From Virgibacillus_O sediminis (lineage in GTDB: Bacteria; Bacillota; Bacilli; Bacillales; Amphibacillaceae), in NCBI RefSeq assembly GCF_042643265.1, contig NZ_JBHRRZ010000005.1:1-64000 (forward strand): a stretch of 64,000 nucleotides of DNA, given 5' to 3'. Below the pieces are notes generated by a model, which had not been told where the DNA came from, searched no databases, and saw only the letters and a list, made by a program, of their open reading frames with translations. Positions 26,064-34,002 of the stretch are shown here, piece after piece (within the stretch, counting starts at the first letter, position 1; the number at the start of each line of letters is the position of its first letter). The position numbers were made by a program, and so were the translations under genes.

Positions 26064-27035
26064 ATGTCTGTGACATATAGTGTAGTTATACCCACTTACA
26101 ATCGTTCCCATCAATTGCTGCTTACGCTGACTTCTTTTGAAAATCAAACCTTTCCAGACAGCGAATTTGAAGTAATCGTGGTGAATGATGGTTCTAACGA
26201 TGATACCGGGGATGTATTGGACTCTTACCGCCCTTCTTATAACTTCCATTATATTTCTAATCGTTCTCAGCAGGGAAGATCCAAGACAAGAAACATTGGA
26301 GCTAAACAGGCGAAAGGTAAATACCTTATCTTCTGCGATGCCGATTTTCTGGTGCTTCCTTCCTTTATTGAAGTGATAGATTCTTACCATCGAATATATA
26401 AAGATACCGTAATTTCTGGGGTACCGGAATCCTGGAAAGGAATCTACACACATTTTTACCCGGAATTTACAGACTATGAGAAAACAACTATTTCTTATTT
26501 TTTAAGCCAAAAGAAGCTATGGGATGATTCTTATCTGAATAGTAGTCAAGTTGTCGATATTCTCACACCTCAGGATATCCGGGAAAATATCGAAAAAGTG
26601 GAAGAAATGGTTGCCTGGTCGATGAGCCAAGAGGTAAGAAATGAATGCAGAAGGACGGATGTCGCCCCATGGCTATTGTGTATCACCAGATGTGTGTCGA
26701 TGGAGAAGAAGCATTTTGACCAAGCAGGAGGTTTTTACGAGGGGTTTATCAAGTATGGGCTAGAAGATTGGGAACTCGGCTATCGCCTTCATAGGTTGGG
26801 AGTTTCGTTTATTAGTATGGATAAAACAATCGGCTACCATCAGGAACATCCCGTCAGTTTTCGAGGGGAAGATGGAAATGTGGAAAACCTGAAGATGATC
26901 TATAGAATGCACGGAACTTCTGATCCTGAGCTGGTGTTGATGGCGATTCACCCGCCATGGTCGGACTTCTATAATTATAAAAATGCGCTAAGAAGGCTGA
27001 AGGATTATCTCCCTCCTGAAGGAATCCTTTCTTAA
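26064..27035 (+). CDS. Family 2 glycosyltransferase with galactosyltransferase-type C-domain
   Basis: This 323-residue enzyme has the GT2 opening SVVIPTYNRSHQLLLTLTSF and VVNDGSNDDTGDVLDSY. The DxD-type motif is FCDADFLVLPS (about 92). The C-terminal Glyco_transf_7C-like block is GGFYEGFIKYGLEDWELGYRLH (about 222-243). No membrane segment is seen, so it should act in the cytoplasm. ATG 26064 follows GGAAGTGA. It is second in a two-gene operon. The acceptor is unknown; the coat-like and collagen-like proteins just downstream are candidates. Confidence 0.87.
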   Translation: MSVTYSVVIPTYNRSHQLLLTLTSFENQTFPDSEFEVIVVNDGSNDDTGDVLDSYRPSYNFHYISNRSQQGRSKTRNIGAKQAKGKYLIFCDADFLVLPSFIEVIDSYHRIYKDTVISGVPESWKGIYTHFYPEFTDYEKTTISYFLSQKKLWDDSYLNSSQVVDILTPQDIRENIEKVEEMVAWSMSQEVRNECRRTDVAPWLLCITRCVSMEKKHFDQAGGFYEGFIKYGLEDWELGYRLHRLGVSFISMDKTIGYHQEHPVSFRGEDGNVENLKMIYRMHGTSDPELVLMAIHPPWSDFYNYKNALRRLKDYLPPEGILS

Positions 27036-27087
27036 TAGGGAAGGGTTTCAAGTGTCTATAAATATATCAAGCTTCATTCATACCAGG

Positions 27088-27115
27088 CCCGGATAGGACA
27101 TTATCCGGGTTATTT
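27088..27115 (+). terminator. Terminator of the glycosyltransferase operon
   Basis: CCCGGATA (27088-27095) pairs with TATCCGGG (27102-27109), followed by TTATTTAT. The T run is short. Confidence 0.65.
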
Positions 27116-27191
27116 ATATGCTTATGGATAGGTTGGATGACTTAATTTAGAACATAGGGAGACAGATACCCTAGCACTAAGAAAAACCGTT

Positions 27192-27200
27192 CATATATTA
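27192..27200 (+). promoter_or_regulatory. Sigma-K-like -10 element
   Basis: CATATATTA matches the -10 pattern CATANNNTA, a dozen bases before the ribosome binding site of the first Gln/Asp-rich gene. The -35 is poor (a CAC 14 bases upstream). Confidence 0.4.
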
Positions 27201-27225
27201 CAAGTAAGAAAGGAGGTGCACAGCC

Positions 27226-27606
27226 ATGGGGTGCGGACGTAGAAGATATTATGAGGATGATTACTGCAGAAGAGAGGACGAGGTTAGAAGATTGGAAGAG
27301 AAGCTGGATAACATCTTATTCCAGCTGCAACGGCAGGCCCAATGGCAGGACCAAGATCAAGAACAGGACCAAGACCAAAGACAACGCCAGTTTGACTTTG
27401 ACGCGAGCAATTTTGAAAACATTGGTAATCCTTCCAACAAAATTGTCATAAATAATGAAGCAAATGGATTAGGCTTCCTTGCTGCAATCTTGGTGGCCTT
27501 GTCTTTATTAGGAAATGGCAATGATTCTGCTAGTCAAGCAACCATTGTTGAACTGATCAATTTGCTTCGTGAAACGAGTGGTACCACTACGGTCACCAAC
27601 AGCTAA
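27226..27606 (+). CDS. Gln/Asp-rich spore coat-like protein, paralogue 1
   Basis: This 126-residue protein has a Cys/Arg start (MGCGRRRYYEDDYCRRED) and a helical stretch (VRRLEEKLDNILFQLQRQAQ). A run of alternating Gln and Asp/Glu follows (about 42-56), then the block FENIGNPSNKIVINNEA and a hydrophobic Leu/Ala segment (about 82-97). It is clearly paralogous to the next gene. I do not recognise a named family. Surface self-assembly in the coat or exosporium is plausible, supported by the sigma-K-like -10 and the neighbours. ATG follows AAAGGAGGTG. Confidence 0.8.
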   Translation: MGCGRRRYYEDDYCRREDEVRRLEEKLDNILFQLQRQAQWQDQDQEQDQDQRQRQFDFDASNFENIGNPSNKIVINNEANGLGFLAAILVALSLLGNGNDSASQATIVELINLLRETSGTTTVTNS

Positions 27607-27708
27607 TTAGTCCTGTCCTATGTAAAAACATTTAAAGCTGTAAGCAGGAGGCGTTTTGATTATTTTAATTGAAACAAGGCAGGAACCCTTTCATGTCCAA
27701 CAGGGTTT

Positions 27709-27717
27709 CATATAGTA
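27709..27717 (+). promoter_or_regulatory. Sigma-K-like -10 element
   Basis: CATATAGTA matches CATANNNTA upstream of the second Gln/Asp-rich gene. No clear -35 is seen. Confidence 0.4.
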
Positions 27718-27742
27718 CTAGTAAAGGAAAGGGGGTGCAGAT

Positions 27743-28099
27743 ATGGGATGCTGTAACAAGCATAGAAGACATCATGAAGATGATTCCCACAAAGACAGAA
27801 GAGATGTGAGAGGTGTGGAAGGTAGACTGGATAATCTTTTGGCTCAACTCCAGCGCCAGGCCCAATTGCAGGAACAAGACCAGGAGCAGGACCAAGATCA
27901 GAGACAACGTCAGGCTGACTTTGACTTCACCAGCTATGAGAATATCGGAAACCCAGAGAATAATATCGTTGTTAATAATGAAGATTCTGTTCCAGCCAGT
28001 CTAGCTGCAATTATAGCGGCTTTGTCCTTGGCAGGGGGTGATTCCGACCTCATTCAAGAACTGATCGACTTGTTGGAGGAACTACTAGGCAGTGCCTAG
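27743..28099 (+). CDS. Gln/Asp-rich spore coat-like protein, paralogue 2
   Basis: This 118-residue protein is built as its neighbour: MGCCNKHRRHHEDD, LDNLLAQLQRQAQLQ, an alternating Gln/Asp run (about 42-57), then YENIGNPENNIVVNNED and a hydrophobic segment SLAAIIAALSLAG. The two share the DNA of the repeat run as well as the protein plan, so they arose by tandem duplication. This copy has lost the Tyr residues near the start and has gained His. ATG follows AAAGGGGGTG. The function is not known; a late sporulation surface role is inferred. Confidence 0.8.
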   Translation: MGCCNKHRRHHEDDSHKDRRDVRGVEGRLDNLLAQLQRQAQLQEQDQEQDQDQRQRQADFDFTSYENIGNPENNIVVNNEDSVPASLAAIIAALSLAGGDSDLIQELIDLLEELLGSA

Positions 28100-28110
28100 T
28101 TATCTAGAGG

Positions 28111-28142
28111 GCAGCAGAGAGTTGCATTCTCTGCTGCTTCCT
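28111..28142 (+). terminator. Terminator after the second Gln/Asp-rich gene
   Basis: GCAGCAGAGA (28111-28120) pairs with TCTCTGCTGC (28128-28137), followed by TTCCTTTTC. Confidence 0.8.
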
Positions 28143-28321
28143 TTTCAGTTCAAACTAAGTCCCTTTTTTAAAAGATATTCACCACAGAAAAAAATGTGCT
28201 GCCCAGAAATAGTATTCCAGCGAATATTAGCCTAAATGTTAGCAAGTCTATGCATCTATCCATCCGTATTTAAGAATCTGGCATATGATGTATAGAAACT
28301 ATTACAGGAGGTGAATGTTTA

Positions 28322-29125
28322 ATGTCTTTCAAAGATGAGTTTAAACGAATCATTCAGGACGAAATGAAGGAAATCAAAGAACATGCCAAAGCGGGCTCCC
28401 ATAAAGAGAAGCACCACCATGATTGCGACGGTCATAACCACCATAAGAAGAAACACCATCATGATTGTGATTGTCATGACCACCATAAAAAGAAACATCA
28501 CCATGATTGCGATTGTCATGACCACCATTGGAAAGATCATCATTGTAAACACTGTAAAAAGAAGGAGTGCTGCTGTGTTTGCCCGCCTGGACCGAAAGGT
28601 AAGAAAGGGCCGAAAGGAGATAGGGGCCCAAAAGGGAAGCGTGGCCCAACCGGCCCGACAGGACCAACGGGGCCAACCGGTCCGACAGGGCCAACAGGCG
28701 AACCAGGCGCCCCAGGGGTATTTATTGAATTTGACTGTACCGAAGTGGATGCAACCCCTCCAATTGTTCTGACTGCTACAGACCCAGAGGCAGATCTTGC
28801 AACAGTAACTATAAATGTTGATGACCCTAATAACACAGTATGGCTGACTGCTTTTGCCAACTGGACTTCCTCCGCGGGGAATGAAACCGTTCAATTTAGT
28901 ATCGTCCGCGATGATGGGGAAGTAATCTGTACTACCACGGATACCTCTACTCAAGCAGGTGTGGGGCATACTACTACCCTTACTTGCTGTGATGAGATGC
29001 CGACCGAGGGACCTACAACTTATACGCTTGTTGCTGAAGCTCCTGATCTTTCAGGAAACCAAACAGTAACTATCCTTGGCGGTACTCTGACAGCAGCAGA
29101 AATAGCCGGCAACGCAAATGGATAG
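28322..29125 (+). CDS. Collagen-like protein with His/Cys-rich N-terminal repeats
   Basis: This 267-residue protein has three parts. Residues 27-82 are His/Cys/Lys-rich, with three 14-residue repeats of the type HHHDCDCHDHHKKK and then HCKHCKKKECCCVC, a likely metal-binding or cross-linking region. Residues 88-132 are Gly-X-Y collagen triplets, first Lys-rich (GPKGKKGPKGD), then uniform GPT. Residues 133-267 form a beta-type C-terminal domain ending at ATG-independent polar sequence. BclA-like exosporium filaments have collagen repeats rich in GPT whose threonines carry sugars. No signal peptide is present, fitting deposition by the mother cell. ATG follows AGGAGGTG; a terminator follows. Confidence 0.88.
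   Translation: MSFKDEFKRIIQDEMKEIKEHAKAGSHKEKHHHDCDGHNHHKKKHHHDCDCHDHHKKKHHHDCDCHDHHWKDHHCKHCKKKECCCVCPPGPKGKKGPKGDRGPKGKRGPTGPTGPTGPTGPTGPTGEPGAPGVFIEFDCTEVDATPPIVLTATDPEADLATVTINVDDPNNTVWLTAFANWTSSAGNETVQFSIVRDDGEVICTTTDTSTQAGVGHTTTLTCCDEMPTEGPTTYTLVAEAPDLSGNQTVTILGGTLTAAEIAGNANG
28412..28537 (+). repeat. Three tandem 42-base repeats inside the collagen-like gene
   Basis: Three in-frame 42-base units encode HHHDCDGHNHHKKK, HHHDCDCHDHHKKK and HHHDCDCHDHHWKD. The DNA copies are nearly identical (each contains CATGATTG and CACCATAA-like blocks), suggesting recent expansion. Confidence 0.85.
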
Positions 29126-29136
29126 TCAATACCAAA

Positions 29137-29166
29137 AGCCTCACCTCATACTAGGTGAGGCTATTC
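29137..29166. terminator. Terminator between converging genes
   Basis: AGCCTCACCT (29137-29146) pairs with AGGTGAGGCT (29153-29162). It lies between the collagen-like gene and the convergent polymerase gene and may serve both. Confidence 0.8.
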
Positions 29167-29170
29167 TTTA

Positions 29171-30424
29171 TCAAGCATAATGCCCACCGATTTTCCCGCT
29201 CCGTTCCAGAGTGATCCCAGCATCCGTATAGCTGGAGGCTCGCAGGATGGCGGTGGAGCCATATCTATCACGGATGTCATCCATTACATAGCCGATATCA
29301 TTTTTCTTGGTTCTGTCCTCAAACAGGTCCAATTGGGTTTCCTGTTTGTCGAACAGGTTATCAAGGGTCACGTAAACCCGTCGGATGCTGCTTTTTCGAT
29401 CATAGAATTCATAGAACAATTGCTGGCAGACATGATAGACATCCATCGTGACATTGGTGGGCAAGTCAATCGATCTGGAGCGGGAAAAGCCGCCGCCCGT
29501 TTCCTGGGAATAGCCGATGCCTAGGTGGATGGTTTTTCCGGATTTCCCGGCTGTCCGGGCCCGGCGGCATACCTCCTCACAGAGGTCGAGGATGCAGACG
29601 GATGTTTCCTCCGGGGAATAGTCCCTTAACAGGGAAATGCCATGTCCGAAGCCTTTCTGCTCCTGTCTGGTGAAGTCACCAAAGACAGGACTCAGATCAA
29701 TTCCCCAGGCATGCCAGTACAGCTGCTCTCCCATGATGCCGAACCGCTTTTTCAGCCGGTCGGGATCGAATCTGGCAAGCTGTTCGAGGGTGATGATGCC
29801 CATCCGGTTGAGGTTGCGTTTCATCCTGCTGCCGATTCCCCAGATATCTTCGACAGGGAAGGGCCACAGCTTCTCCTCCACATCCTCATAGCGGCATTCC
29901 GCAATGCCTTCCTTCTTGGCGTGCAGATCCATGACAATCTTTGCCAGGAATTTATTATCCCCTATCCCAATGGAGGCGGTAATCCCGAAGCTTTCCATAA
30001 TATCCTGCTTGATTTTGCGGGCAGCTTCCCACCGGCTGCCAAACAATCTTTCAATCCCATTCACGGTGACCCACACTTCATCCACGGAATATTGATGGAT
30101 GGCCTCTTTAGGGACGTATTGGTTGATCAGTTTGGTGATTTCCACCGATACCTGCAGATAATCTGCCATATGTGCGGGTACGATATGGATGTCCGGATCA
30201 TCTGGAAGTTCGAAAAAGCGGCTGACATTGCTGATGCCGTATCTTTTTTTTAATTCAGGCGAGGCGGCCAGTACAATGCTTCCCGAACGGTTCGGATCCC
30301 CCACCACAGCAAGCATTGTCTTCATTGGATCGAGCCCCAGTTTCACCGCTTCCACGCTTGCGTAGAATGAACGCATATCAATACACAGCACATCATGACG
30401 AGGGTAGGATGAATAATAATCCAT
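29171..30424 (-). CDS. Y-family DNA polymerase, UvrX/YqjW type
   Basis: This 417-residue translesion polymerase has the family catalytic residues: Asp in VLCIDMRSFYASVE (about 16) and the acidic pair in HQYSVDEVWV (about 118). The helix-hairpin-helix region IWGIGSRMKRNLNRMGI (about 205) and the little-finger domain follow. It is closer to B. subtilis YqjW/UvrX than to DinB (PolIV) because of the MRSFYASVE and HMADYLQVS blocks. A LexA box lies 20 bases upstream of the ATG, so it should be SOS-induced. The ending lacks an obvious clamp-binding peptide, although TQLDLFED at about 367 is a good beta-clamp motif. Confidence 0.92.
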   Translation of the reverse strand: MDYYSSYPRHDVLCIDMRSFYASVEAVKLGLDPMKTMLAVVGDPNRSGSIVLAASPELKKRYGISNVSRFFELPDDPDIHIVPAHMADYLQVSVEITKLINQYVPKEAIHQYSVDEVWVTVNGIERLFGSRWEAARKIKQDIMESFGITASIGIGDNKFLAKIVMDLHAKKEGIAECRYEDVEEKLWPFPVEDIWGIGSRMKRNLNRMGIITLEQLARFDPDRLKKRFGIMGEQLYWHAWGIDLSPVFGDFTRQEQKGFGHGISLLRDYSPEETSVCILDLCEEVCRRARTAGKSGKTIHLGIGYSQETGGGFSRSRSIDLPTNVTMDVYHVCQQLFYEFYDRKSSIRRVYVTLDNLFDKQETQLDLFEDRTKKNDIGYVMDDIRDRYGSTAILRASSYTDAGITLERSGKIGGHYA

Positions 30425-30444
30425 GTATCTTCACCACCTAACAA

Positions 30445-30456
30445 GAACATTTGTTC
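30445..30456 (-). promoter_or_regulatory. LexA (SOS) box
   Basis: GAACATTTGTTC is a perfect match to the Bacillus LexA operator GAAC-N4-GTTC and sits directly upstream of the Y-family polymerase gene. Confidence 0.9.
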
Positions 30457-30539
30457 TTATTGTATCTATTTAACCGTCCATAATCAATGGAAATAAATTG
30501 CAAGCCTCATATGTTCCAAATGAGAAAGGATGTGTATTA

Positions 30540-30570
30540 AAAAACAGGAAGCCTCTGATGAAGCTTCCTG
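30540..30570 (-). terminator. Terminator of the Gln-rich gene
   Basis: CAGGAAGC...GCTTCCTG (30545-30570) forms a stem. On the minus strand it is followed by TTTTTTAATAC. Confidence 0.85.
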
Positions 30571-30576
30571 CAGCTA

Positions 30577-30840
30577 TTACAGTGTATTTCTTCCGGATTT
30601 CTGCTGCAGCTGTTGTTGTGCCTGCTGCAACTGCTTCTGTGCTTGCTGGAATTGAGGGTTGTTATCTACCTGTGTTCCCATTTGGGTCTGGGCTGTACGC
30701 AATCCCTGTTCTGCCTGCTGCAGCAGGCGCTGTGCTTCCTGAATCTGAGCTGGATCGGAACTCGTCTGTGCCTGTTCCATTGCTTGTTGGATTTGCTGTG
30801 TTGTTTCATACAGTTCTTGTTGTGGATTCTGTTCTGCCAT
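30577..30840 (-). CDS. Hypothetical Gln-rich small protein
   Basis: This 87-residue protein is almost all amphipathic helix rich in Gln and Ala: MAEQNPQQELYETTQQIQQA, then heptad-like LLQQAEQGLRTAQTQ and QKQLQQAQQQLQQK. A coiled coil is likely. No family is recognised. The ATG at 30840 is placed six bases after GGAGGTG; a longer frame from 30900 covers that site. It has its own terminator. Small Gln-rich helical proteins are common in Bacillaceae spores and stress regulons, but nothing here fixes the role. Confidence 0.7.
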   Translation of the reverse strand: MAEQNPQQELYETTQQIQQAMEQAQTSSDPAQIQEAQRLLQQAEQGLRTAQTQMGTQVDNNPQFQQAQKQLQQAQQQLQQKSGRNTL

Positions 30841-31134
30841 TTTCTCGCACCTCCGGATTTTTGTTTGAGCTGATACAGGCTCTTTGTTTAGATTTTCCAT
30901 AACTTTACGGTCCTATGTATAGGAAATGCGCCCCGTTCGGCGGCTAAGCGTTTCTTCCTGATTTTGGCTTCTAATGATCTGCAAGCTATTCCTGCTGCCG
31001 TTAAAAAAACCCTTTTTATGGACTAGCTATATATTGGCTGTATATTTTAAACATAAGGAAAAATAGGTGTTTTTTGCGTGGTTCTCCACTAAATAAATGG
31101 TATGCTGAAGAAAAGGAAAATAGGGGAGCGGTAG

Positions 31135-32541
31135 ATGGTGGAGAAACAACTGAAGAAGTTTCTGAAAAGTGATCCAAGATTAAAAGGTGCCCTGGTGGGA
31201 GTCAGCATCAGATCGGCGAAGACAGGGGAGAAGCTGTTTGCCCATATGGGGGATATACGTTTCCGCCCTGCCTCCAATTTGAAATTGCTGACCTCAGCAG
31301 CGGCACTTACGGTACTTGGAGCTGGCTACACTTTTTCAACAGATCTTGGTACAGACGGCCGCGTGGAGGGAAAAACCTTAACCGGGAATTTGTTTTTACG
31401 GGGAAAAGGAGATCCGACTCTGATGCCGGCAGATCTCCGTCGTTTTGCGGAAAAGCTCAGGGAGAATGGAGTGGAACGGATTGAAGGAGATGTGATAGGT
31501 GATGATACATGGCATGATGATGTCCGCCTTTCCCCCGATCTCAATTGGAGTGATGAGCAGTATTATTATGGGGCACAGGTATCCGCACTGACGGTGGCCC
31601 CTGATGAGGATTATGATGCCGGTTCCCTCATCGTGGAGGTGGAGCCGGGCATGGCTGTTGGCGACAGGCCGGAAATCCGCATTTTTCCCGAAACGGATTA
31701 TGTGAGAGTGATCAATGAAGCGCGGACTGTTTCAGGGGAGGAAGAGTCCGAGGTGATAGTGGAGCGGAAACATGCCGAGAACACAATCGTCGTGCAAGGA
31801 ACCATTTCGCTTGGCGGGGAGAAGGAAAAAGAATGGATGTCCGTCTGGGATCCGACCCGCTATGCGGTGCATCTGTTCAGCCAAGCGCTTAAGGAGCAGG
31901 GGATCAGCTGGCACGGTGATTTGAACATAGGAAAAGCGCCGGAGGATATGACTGTATTATATACCGATCGTTCTATCCCACTTGCAGAGCTGCTGGTGCC
32001 ATTCATGAAATTTAGCAATAATGGCCATGGGGAGATCATGGTAAAAGAAATGGGGAAAATAGCCTATGGAGAAGGCAGCTGGGAGAGAGGGCTGGAGGTG
32101 CTCAAGTCCGAACTGCCGAAACTGGGGGTCAAACAGAGTACGATATCTATACGTGATGGTTCCGGCCTTTCCCATTTCAATCTGATTCCTGCCAATGAGA
32201 TCACCCAGCTGCTGTATGAAGTACAGAAAGAGGAGTGGTTTCCCGCATTTTTCCATTCCTTGCCGATTGCCGGGCATGAGGAACGAAGAATCGGTGGAAC
32301 GTTGAGGGATAGAATGAAGGGTCTTTCCGTTCAGGCCAAAACGGGAACCATCCACGGTGTCAGCACATTGTCCGGCTATATGGATGATCCAGCTGGGGAA
32401 AGAGTCATCTTTTCCATCATGATTAATAATTTGCTGGATGAAGAGGAAGGGAAATCGATAGAGGATGACCTCCTGGATATAATGACAAAGTCCAGATGGG
32501 ATCAGCAGGCGGACTCGACTTCGCTGAATATTTTAGACTGA
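31135..32541 (+). CDS. S13-family D-alanyl-D-alanine carboxypeptidase (PBP4/DacB-DacC type) without signal peptide
   Basis: This 468-residue protein has the three penicillin-binding motifs: SNLK (Ser47, Lys50), SNN (about 294) and KTGT (about 402). It also has the family insertion around GDPTLMPADLRRFAE. Such enzymes trim peptidoglycan cross-links outside the membrane. Here the protein begins MVEKQLKKFLKSDPRLKGAL with no hydrophobic leader, and an in-frame TAG directly precedes the ATG, so no upstream extension can supply one. Either it is exported without a classical signal or acts in an unexpected place. RBS AGGGGAGCGG; a terminator follows. Confidence 0.88.
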   Translation: MVEKQLKKFLKSDPRLKGALVGVSIRSAKTGEKLFAHMGDIRFRPASNLKLLTSAAALTVLGAGYTFSTDLGTDGRVEGKTLTGNLFLRGKGDPTLMPADLRRFAEKLRENGVERIEGDVIGDDTWHDDVRLSPDLNWSDEQYYYGAQVSALTVAPDEDYDAGSLIVEVEPGMAVGDRPEIRIFPETDYVRVINEARTVSGEEESEVIVERKHAENTIVVQGTISLGGEKEKEWMSVWDPTRYAVHLFSQALKEQGISWHGDLNIGKAPEDMTVLYTDRSIPLAELLVPFMKFSNNGHGEIMVKEMGKIAYGEGSWERGLEVLKSELPKLGVKQSTISIRDGSGLSHFNLIPANEITQLLYEVQKEEWFPAFFHSLPIAGHEERRIGGTLRDRMKGLSVQAKTGTIHGVSTLSGYMDDPAGERVIFSIMINNLLDEEEGKSIEDDLLDIMTKSRWDQQADSTSLNILD

Positions 32542-32554
32542 AGAAAATCGGCAG

Positions 32555-32586
32555 ACGCATCACTCAAAAGGGTGATGCGTTTTTTT
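32555..32586 (+). terminator. Terminator after the S13 peptidase gene
   Basis: ACGCATCAC (32555-32563) pairs with GTGATGCGT (32572-32580), followed by six T. Confidence 0.92.
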
Positions 32587-32750
32587 AATGAAGTGGGAAA
32601 GCGCTCTTTCATGAACAGAGAACCCGTATTTATCACCTTTGTTTTGGTAGCCGCTTGGAATAAACCTTTCACACGGAAAGACCGGGATGAATACCTAATA
32701 TATAGGGGTAGGTATTTACCCGTTTTAACCAAAAAAAGGAAGTGAGCAAA

Positions 32751-33611
32751 TTGTTCTACCATGTGAAAGAGTTACAATACCATGCCAAACCGGAACGTCC
32801 CGATCCGATTTATGCAAAGAAGCTGCAGGAGATATTGGGCGGCCAGTTTGGTGAAATATCTGTAGCAATGCAGTATCTTTTCCAGGGCTGGAACACAAGA
32901 GGCGATGGTAAATACCGTGATCTTTTGATGGATACTGGTGCGGAAGAGATGGCACATATAGAGATGCTCGCAACAATGATTGCCAGACTTTTGGATGGTG
33001 CACTAGATGTAGAGTTTGAGGATGCAGCCAAAAATCCGGTGGTAGCGGCTATCCTTTCAGGGGAAAATCCACAGCATAAAATTGTTTCTGGGTTGGGGGC
33101 CATGCCATCAGACAGTGTAGGCAACCGCTGGACGGCCGATTACATTATTGCAAGCGGAAATCTTCTCGCCGATTTCCGGGCGAACTTGAATGCGGAATCA
33201 CAGGGCCGCCTTCAAGTAGCGAGACTTTATGAGATGACCAACGACCGTGGTGTGAAAGATATGCTATCCTGGCTGCTGGCTCGTGATACTATGCATCAGA
33301 ATCAGTGGTATGCTGCAATAAGGGAGCTGGAAGAGAAGGAAAACATTGTAGTACCTAGCACATTTCCGAGGGAACTGGAAAAACAGGAAGTAGCCTATAC
33401 GTTATTCAACTATTCAAAAGGGCATGAAAGCGCAGAGGGAAGATGGGCGCACGGTCCGAGCATGGATGGGTGCGGTGTGTTTAATTACGTCGATAAGCCG
33501 GTGGCATATGGAGAAGTACCACATTTGAAGCCTGCCCCTCCGTATATATTTGATACACCTCCTTGGGCAATGAGAAAGTCGGACGATTTGCCGGACCCGG
33601 ATATGAAATAA
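32751..33611 (+). CDS. Manganese catalase family protein (YdbD-like)
   Basis: This 286-residue ferritin-like protein has the di-manganese ligand pattern of the family: GEISVAMQYLFQGWNTRG (Glu), TGAEEMAHIEMLATMIA (Glu, His), then NLNAESQGRLQVARLYEMT and LLARDTMHQNQW (Glu, His). It should break down hydrogen peroxide. It matches B. subtilis YdbD closely from MFYHVKELQ onward, which supports the TTG start at 32751 after AAAGGAAGTGAG. Relatives such as CotJC are spore coat components. A hairpin GGGGTA...TTACCC (32705-32720) precedes the gene. Confidence 0.9.
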   Translation: MFYHVKELQYHAKPERPDPIYAKKLQEILGGQFGEISVAMQYLFQGWNTRGDGKYRDLLMDTGAEEMAHIEMLATMIARLLDGALDVEFEDAAKNPVVAAILSGENPQHKIVSGLGAMPSDSVGNRWTADYIIASGNLLADFRANLNAESQGRLQVARLYEMTNDRGVKDMLSWLLARDTMHQNQWYAAIRELEEKENIVVPSTFPRELEKQEVAYTLFNYSKGHESAEGRWAHGPSMDGCGVFNYVDKPVAYGEVPHLKPAPPYIFDTPPWAMRKSDDLPDPDMK

Positions 33612-33622
33612 ACATGTCTACC

Positions 33623-33860
33623 GAGGTTGGAACAAAATTAAATTGCTTTACTCAAAAGTTGAACAATGAACTGAATTAGCGAAGGAAATATACGTAGACT
33701 CCAACGGGAGGAGAGGCCTAGGTGAGACCCCGAAGTGCGATAGCACTCGGAGGCTCAGCAGCCGCCCGTGGAAAAGCGAAGTAAATTTCCGCAGCGCCAT
33801 TTCACTAGATTTCTAGCTAGTTCGGTTTTTCTTTTGATTAAACAATTTTGTCCCAACCTC
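33623..33860 (+). repeat. Intergenic repeat, copy 2 (complete, with inverted ends)
   Basis: This element of about 238 bases is bounded by imperfect inverted ends: GAGGTTGGAACAAAATT at the left and AATTTTGTCCCAACCTC at the right. The core carries ACGTAGACTCCAACGGGAGG, GAGGCCTAGGTGAGACCCCG, CACTCGGAGGCTCAGCAGCC and GCCCGTGGAAAAGCGAAG. It is related to copies at 21131-21333 and 48757-48868. Similar GC-rich intergenic repeats are widespread in Bacillaceae. It encodes nothing. Confidence 0.88.
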
Positions 33861-34002
33861 GTATCTTTATAGCATCAGCTGTGTGGCCGACAAGTGGCTC
33901 AGGGCATGGTTTAGTCAGAAGGATAATTTTACCCTTTCCAGTTTCAAGGGAAATAATCAGGGGAATAAATCTATCAATATCATAAAAAAGGAGGGTTCAG
34001 CC

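Noticed and set aside
28412..28720. Regular repeats that could suggest a CRISPR array
   Set aside because: They are in-frame codons for His/Cys and Gly-Pro-Thr repeats; there are no spacers and no cas genes.
29642..30253. 203-codon frame on the plus strand
   Set aside because: It is antisense to the Y-family polymerase gene and lacks a start signal.
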